In this document: in pieces, positions 54,201 through 64,000 of the stretch | Numbering within the stretch: the stretch's first letter is position 1 | How the letters are laid out: every line of letters starts with the position of its first letter | From: Glandiceps talaboti | Taxonomy: Eukaryota; Hemichordata; Enteropneusta; Spengelidae | Assembly: GCF_964340395.1 (NCBI RefSeq) | Contig: NC_135555.1 | Span: 6,198,501-6,262,500 of the forward strand | DNA length: 64,000 nucleotides | Direction: 5' to 3' | Program-made: the position numbers and the translations under genes | Notes under the pieces: generated by a model | Seen by the model: the letters and a program-made list of their open reading frames with translations, nothing else | Told to the model about the DNA's origin: nothing | Database searches by the model: none

Positions 54201-57200
54201 GATGTCAATAACTTGTTGTTGAGTAGCCAAATGACCACATCAACAAGTTGGGACGGTATAATATCTGCCCGGTGGTGATAACATACATCCCTTCAAACTT
54301 GTGGTTTGTATTTTTGCTAAAATGTTGTCTAGATAAAACCACAATGGCTATAGCTATAACTTCTGGTATGTTGTTTTTGAGTATATAGATGTATGTATGT
54401 GTTGTTATTCTAGTTGCCGAAACATGTGTTGATGTCTAGACATATCGAACTATAGCCCAAAGCTGACTACTGTGATTACCTTGTAAGTTGTGAACATAGT
54501 TGTTGTTTTTTAAAGTTGTGGAAATAGTTGAAAAATATGCAGAAATAGTTTCAGGATCGTGCCAAAAAAATCGAAATCATAAACACACTTCCTGAAGACG
54601 TGGTGGACACAGTACGAAACGGTCTCTTTCACGCTCATCTGTACTGTCGGTTGGAAGGGATAATATATGTAAGTTATTGACAAAGGAAACATTTTGTTTT
54701 TAAAGAATTCAATTGCTATTTTGCGAAGTTTGGGTTTCCTTGAAAAACTTGACGTAGTTACAACTACTGTGGTTTAAATTGAGTCTGTCAAACTCTGAAA
54801 TTCATTTTTTGCGATTTGACAAAAAGTGTACAATACTTTAAAAAAAAAAAGAGCTGCGACTTCTGATAGCAGTGGTACTGCGGTGTTATAATTTGCGATG
54901 ACAATAGCTAGCGTCATAGCAGTGTACTGACTATCTACGAAGAGTAAGAGAGAGTAGTTGTGGCTGGTGTACATATGTGATATCGGTTCCCATGAACGGA
55001 ACACAGGTCAACGATTGTGTTAACTTAAAGGAAGTTCGGGAGATCCTCTTCATGCTTCGATAATTCAGCCAGTAGACTAGATGTAGCGTGACTGAAATCT
55101 AATGTCATTATTATCCCATCAATATAGCTTTCGTGTAGCGTGCTTCCGTTCGAGATGGCATCGCCAACCGTTTGTTGGTATGTCCCTGCTATGAAATCTC
55201 AATCATCACTGGTGATTTAGCAAAAATCCGGAATCACTCTCACTTGCTGGTGTGTTTTTCTTTATTTTCTTTTACAAATGGTGGTTTACTTATGAAATAA
55301 ATCACCCTTTCCGTGAGTGTCAGAATTGAAACATAGGCAGGTCGCTTCCTCACATTCCCAAGTTGACCTGGAAACTTAACCACTTCAGAACTATGAACTC
55401 TTTCGCGCCAAAAACCTTTCAATAAAATTATCATTTTCGTAACATTTTGTGAATAATTATCTTATTTTGTGCTAGAATCACATAGAATATCAGTTTCCCA
55501 AATGACGATCACAGTGCAGTGTTTCTAAAAATAACCATTCTTTGCATAAGAGATTACAATAAAGATCGTAGGCCCAATTGTTTTTTTGCGTTCTACGTCA
55601 CAAACATGCACAGCAACTAAAAGTGAATAATTTTTTATGAGAAAGTCAATGACTTCACATAATTTTTTTCACTCAACGTGCTTTACTTTACGAATATCAA
55701 CTCGTCAACGTTGACATTTAAAAGCAAACAAAGATGGGTAGTTGATCAGCCATATTTTGGTATGCATCCGAATATCCCGTTTTCAATAGAGATTTATAGC
55801 TTTAGAAGTTGATGAATGTAACATTCAAGTGACGTCTAATGCCAGCGATCAAATGACTCGAGGATGCCACAAACTGTAAAATTTCTTGCCCACAAAGTAA
55901 AAACAAATACTCGTATTTTGGGTTGTTTTACCAGCCATTACAGAGATTGACTGTACCGTAAAAAGCCTTTAGTGGTCTAAAATCGGCTATCAAATAAAAC
56001 ATAACTTGCAGCAGGTCTCGGAGTTCGCCGAAATCTACAGTAAGTGCGTTATCAATTTGTAAAGCTTTGCCGTGAACAGCAAACTGAACTGAACAGTTGA
56101 TGTATGTAAAATCGGAACATTAAAATTTGTTTTGCATTGACAGGTGTGAAACTGACACATTCCCTTTTCGTATATGCAAAGCCGCGATGATCATCTTGAA
56201 ATGCATACCTTGCGAACTTGTCTGAACATAGACCCTCCACGGTGAATGGTTTATAGTCTGAATTCGGCATAACAATAAAATAACGTGCATTTACTATAGC
56301 ACAGTGTATCATAATTTTCAAATGACATTCTACCCCTCCACTCCACTCGCCACCCAACCCCACTCGCCACCCCACACCACCCACAACCAATACTCCTGGC
56401 GACTCTTACCAGCATCGGTTTTTTATCAGGATTATCGATATAACTATCAATCACCGCAAACCACCCACCACAAACTCGGACACCTACGAGTCACCATTGC
56501 GAAGGGTGCACAAAGTCATTTTCTAAGATACACACACGATCAAAGTCCTAACTCAGAGAATATATATGCATAACTCCTATTCTCTTTTAATGAAAACAAT
56601 AAATGGCCTCTGTGTTGAAAAAAACATAGTGTTGGTGTAGACACGGACTACAACATTACAATTACATGTTAACTGTTCCCTGGGGGCAAATTACGAAAAC
56701 AAGAGTACCACTGAAATGAATGTAGGCACGAGTCAATACGTGTTATTTTCCTTTTGTTCATTTTGGGATAACCAAAAAACAATGAATAATCCGTTTCCTT
56801 CCGCACTTTTCAATCATAGAATTCATTAATAGTAAATATACTACGCTTGAGGCAAAATAGTTCATCCCCTTCATGGGCTTTTTTCTAAAAACAACAACAA
56901 AATGACAAAAGTTTGGAATGATTGGTGCCATGACTGAAACACACCTACTCTTAAATTAAGTAGTAGAATTATTAACCGAATATGATGGGTTTTTGGAAAT
57001 AATGGAATCCAAATCAAAGCTCAACAAATTCACACAAATCTTTCTAATACTAACTTTAAAAAAAAAATTAATTTGAATTTGAAACGAATGAAGTCATTTA
57101 GTAAGTTTGGCACATCTCAAGTTTCTGTTAATTATTAGAGAGATGGTGATTGATTATTATGCCATTTTACTTTAAAAAATGGAATAAAGTAACAATGTTC

Positions 57201-57560
57201 ACAGATTTGTGCTTAATTATACATTCATAACTACACTTGATGGCTGGTAAAGGTATGTTCGAATCATGAGCATGGCAAACAAGAAACATTTTTGCAAACC
57301 CAAGAATCGTTAAATCAGACCAAATTAAAAAATAGTGTATTTCCGACAACCCATCCAACTTTTTAAAAATCACATTCCGATGTCATTTCTGCCTAGAACA
57401 ACACGACAGTCTGCATATTGTGTTTGTCTACTTCTGAATCCCATAATTGTCTTCATTTACTTCTTTTACACCTCATCAACTGTTAGGGAAGTATTGTGAC
57501 CAACGAGTATATCTTGTCTTTGGGGCGAAGTAATTTAAAAAAAATAAATAAAACGTAAAA
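51210..57560. other. Intergenic, no gene recognised
   Basis: Short frames without known domains. TATAAA-type motifs occur at about 52414 and 53498-53505 but no exon follows convincingly. CATAGACCCTCCAC at 56228-56241 repeats the hairpin arm at 16606. A C-rich run lies at 56333-56390. Confidence 0.5.
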
Positions 57561-57930
57561 ATAAAATAAAATCCCGACCTACCTACCCTATTTTCTTAAG
57601 TATCGTTATCGGAAAACAAACATGTTTTCTATTTTTGTCTTATGCTCATAGTACGGTCACTATAGTTCATCACGTCACATGACAGAGTCGTACTCACATT
57701 TGGTATATTTTTATCGTGAATTCATTCATACCAGTGGCAACCAATCAAAATATATCTAGACCATATCAGAAAGTAACAAATAAAATAAGGAACATTCGAT
57801 CATGACATTGTAGTCAGAATGGGCTATATCTCACACAACTCAAATAAACATTTTAGGCGCAAAAAATGGTGTTTTTCCGATTACATTCAATTTTAAAATA
57901 GGTGGGGTAGGTAGATTTTTTATTTTTATT
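57561..57930. mobile_element. Foldback/MITE-like element with GACCTACCTACCC ends
   Basis: ATAAAATCCCGACCTACCTACCCTATTTT-type sequence at 57561-57594 faces its reverse complement at 57895-57930 (AAAATAGGTGGGGTAGGTAG then a T-rich run). A related GGGTCGGCG / GGCGGGGTCGGGTA segment follows at 58131-58160, perhaps a piece of a second copy. No coding capacity is seen. Target duplications could not be fixed because the flanks are A/T runs. Confidence 0.5.
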
Positions 57931-60350
57931 ATTTAATTATTATTTTTTTCATGTGTGAGTGTCTAGTTCAGGTTTTCCATTGTTTTTCAAATGGTCTATG
58001 TGTTGTTTATTTCTTCCTATCAGATGTACAGCCATTACAGATTGGAAGAACTGTTTTGAGGTCAGTTTCCGCACCCACTATTCGCGATTTTATTATTATT
58101 TTTCTCGAATATGTAAAAAAAAATTTAGGGTCGGCGTGAAAAACTAGGCGGGGTCGGGTAACCGGAACCAAACAACTTTTTTATTTGGCCTTAGTTGTCT
58201 GAGGTTACAAGGACCCTCTCGAACTGGAGTTGTACAACATGTTTTTTTTTTGTTCTAGCGCCTCATGTCAATAAAGATGCATATTCACAGCCTTTGGGCA
58301 GCCATGAAATATTAATGACAAGAATCAGAAAATGATATGCACTAAATTAGCAGTTTACTTTATAGTCCATGCTTCAAATTTTCAATTCTTTGAAAAGATG
58401 ACATATATCTGTAACTATTAACTCTCCGAGCCATACGTCGTTCCAACCTGAGTCTCTTGCGACCTTTTTTTTTCACATTCAACAAAACAAAACAAAACAG
58501 AATCATGATTCTAGATTTCCTTTTTGACAGAACTTCATGAGCACTGTTAAGAGATATGTTATATCAGTTCAGATTAAAATTGAGATGTGCAAGAAAATTT
58601 AGAAATTTTTGGTCAACATTTTCGCGGGAAAATACGTCAGTGGTACTAAAGATATCACATCAATGGACATATATTTCTGTATGGAGAAATGCCAAGAGCA
58701 AATACAATTGTGATATACACACAAATTTAGAACGAATAAAAAGGATAGCTAGCTAGTTAGATAGGTAGGAAGGTGGGTAGGTAGGTAGGTATTCAAAGTC
58801 GAAAAATCTAAATGGTGTAGATGATACGTGTATCTATGTAACACTAAGGTGAACTGCTAAAAAAATTACAAAGAGCGATTACATCGGGTCATTATAGTAT
58901 GCTGCGAAGTAGATAACATACACTTACTTGATATAAATTTGATGTTCCCATTTTTTGTTTTGTATATAACATCATATGATTCCACAGACAAGGATTTTTT
59001 TTTCGTCAAAAGCAAGGTGCAGCAGTTACTGTGGTTCGTCAAAGAGATTGCTTCTAACTTGAAGACTTCACATGTATAGGAGACTTTGGTCATTCAATTT
59101 CCAATTGTAGAGTGTAGTCGCGTTTTGCGTGTTCATTATCTATCCTATTTTGATATGATTTGAGGTCTATGAGTCGATGAAGTAGCCATGGATGATGATA
59201 GTAATATCTTACAAAGTCACTTGGAATGCATAGCAAGTACTGAATACAACCAAAGAGTGTTTCTCCTCCACTGTCTGTGATACGACGTAAGTTTTTCACA
59301 CAACTTCCTAAAACTGTATGTTCTTTTCTTACAGGGGACCCAGGCTAAATGAGTTTCTTGCTTAATAACAAACACACAAACAAACAAACAAAAACAAACA
59401 GACAGACACCCCAGAAATATATAGTCAAGCTTATACACGTACGTGAATAACATAACATATCACATCACATCACATCACATCACATCACATCAATGAAATA
59501 TCAACAGCGATGGTTTTATGCAACGAGTGTTGTTATAAAGTCTTCATTATAGGCATGCACAAATATTCACCCTCAATGTTTTATTAGTGAGAAGCAATTT
59601 TACATCGTATAAAATTATCATCATAATAATAATCGTTATATTGATAATGATACATAATTGATATCTAGTGTTTTTATAAAGATTGTGAGTTTACATATTA
59701 TAATGTCTGTGTTCAAGAAATATTTACACTTTCCATATCAATAACATTCACTTTCATGAGTTTTGAAATGAAATTATATTTGCTAAATACTTCTTGTTGT
59801 AACCAAGCTGAAGTATACGTGGTGTTGTGTTCAGCCCCATCAGGCTTCTGTGAGTGGTAGCTTGGTAGCGCGGCACGAATGTCATATCTTACACAATAAT
59901 TTTTACCAACAGCAGAAACTTTTAAATAAACCAAAATATGAACTATACGATAATTCTTAACTTGTATACACATGTATTTATTTGTTTCCATCCCTTGTAC
60001 TATGTAGCGTGGTTTATTTCAGTCTGTGAGCTCAAAGGTTGATAAGTAGTTGTTTTTAAAAAAAAAAATAAAAGTGACACCCAGTCTTGTTATTGTTCTC
60101 TCCTATTTATCATAAATCGTGTCTTAAACAGACCATTTTCAAATTCTATTTCGTTTTACTCCAGAACAGATAAAAAGAAGCTTATTAAGTCCGCGCAAAT
60201 TACCGAGTTCAAACGAAAGAATTAATGATAACCCACAACCCACAACGTGTGGCATTTCGAAACGATCTGTCAGTTATCATGTTCTCGGCATTTCGAAAAC
60301 AACAATCATCACTGCCCGTGGGAGAGCTTTTAAGACTGCGTGCCGGGCAG
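57931..60350. other. Intergenic, no gene recognised
   Basis: Contains a short (GGTA)n tract at about 58764-58790 and the (ATCAC)n repeat listed separately. No exon recognised. Confidence 0.5.
59461..59492. repeat. (CACAT)6 pentanucleotide repeat
   Basis: Six near-perfect pentamer copies. Confidence 0.9.
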
Positions 60351-60423
60351 TATAAAATACGCTAGTGAGATAGCAAATGGTATCAAATACAACATTTGTG
60401 TGACTTTGTAATCTCTACCAGGT
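60351..60423 (+). promoter_or_regulatory. Possible TATA promoter and short non-coding first exon
   Basis: TATAAAA at 60351-60357 follows a GC-richer segment (TGCGTGCCGGGCAG). About 65 bases downstream is ACCAG|GTAAAG (donor GT at 60422-60423), a strong splice donor. The spacing would allow a start near 60380 and a short first exon. No coding exon is recognised to the right of it in the window, so any gene would lie mostly outside. Such motif pairs also arise by chance. Confidence 0.25.

Positions 60424-64000
<3,577 letters not shown>

Overview
The window is nuclear DNA from an animal, most likely a marine invertebrate bilaterian. It is AT-rich and gene-poor, with introns, sparse single-copy genes, very many long microsatellites and several transposon-like inverted repeats. 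I cannot name the species. Only two genes can be supported. The first is the 3' end of GMDS (GDP-mannose 4,6-dehydratase): its last two coding exons, on the + strand, at 6519-6587 and 7453-7515. The second is a complete single-exon FoxL1 gene encoding a 520-residue forkhead transcription factor, on the - strand at 33882-35444. The two genes are convergent, with about 26 kb of non-coding DNA between them.

The pairing is informative. In humans GMDS lies next to the FOXQ1-FOXF2-FOXC1 cluster, while FOXL1 lies with the paralogous FOXF1-FOXC2 cluster. FoxL1 and GMDS side by side in one invertebrate window fits an ancestral GMDS plus FoxQ1/F/C/L1 neighbourhood. FoxC, FoxF or FoxQ1 would be expected outside the window; none is visible here.

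Layout. 1-6518: GMDS intron with a retroposon-like 3' end and a ribozyme-like motif. 6519-8150: end of GMDS. 8224-8516: tandem array of nine hairpins, mostly with AATAAA between them. 9746-10068: a MITE with TA duplications. 10.1-14.2 kb: no gene seen. 14.2-21.9 kb: diverged local duplications of a non-coding unit, broken by microsatellites, plus a large foldback element at 21136-21538. 23.4-24.1 kb: TA/CA/CG arrays enclosing hammerhead-like fragments. 25.5-29.5 kb: microsatellites. 33.1-36.3 kb: FoxL1 and its upstream region, which holds a perfect Gli motif, two near-matches and three forkhead motifs. 36.3-64 kb: no recognisable gene; microsatellites, a second foldback element and a possible TATA promoter with a splice donor at 60.35-60.42 kb.

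The other open reading frames are short, lack recognisable domains, or are read-throughs of simple repeats.
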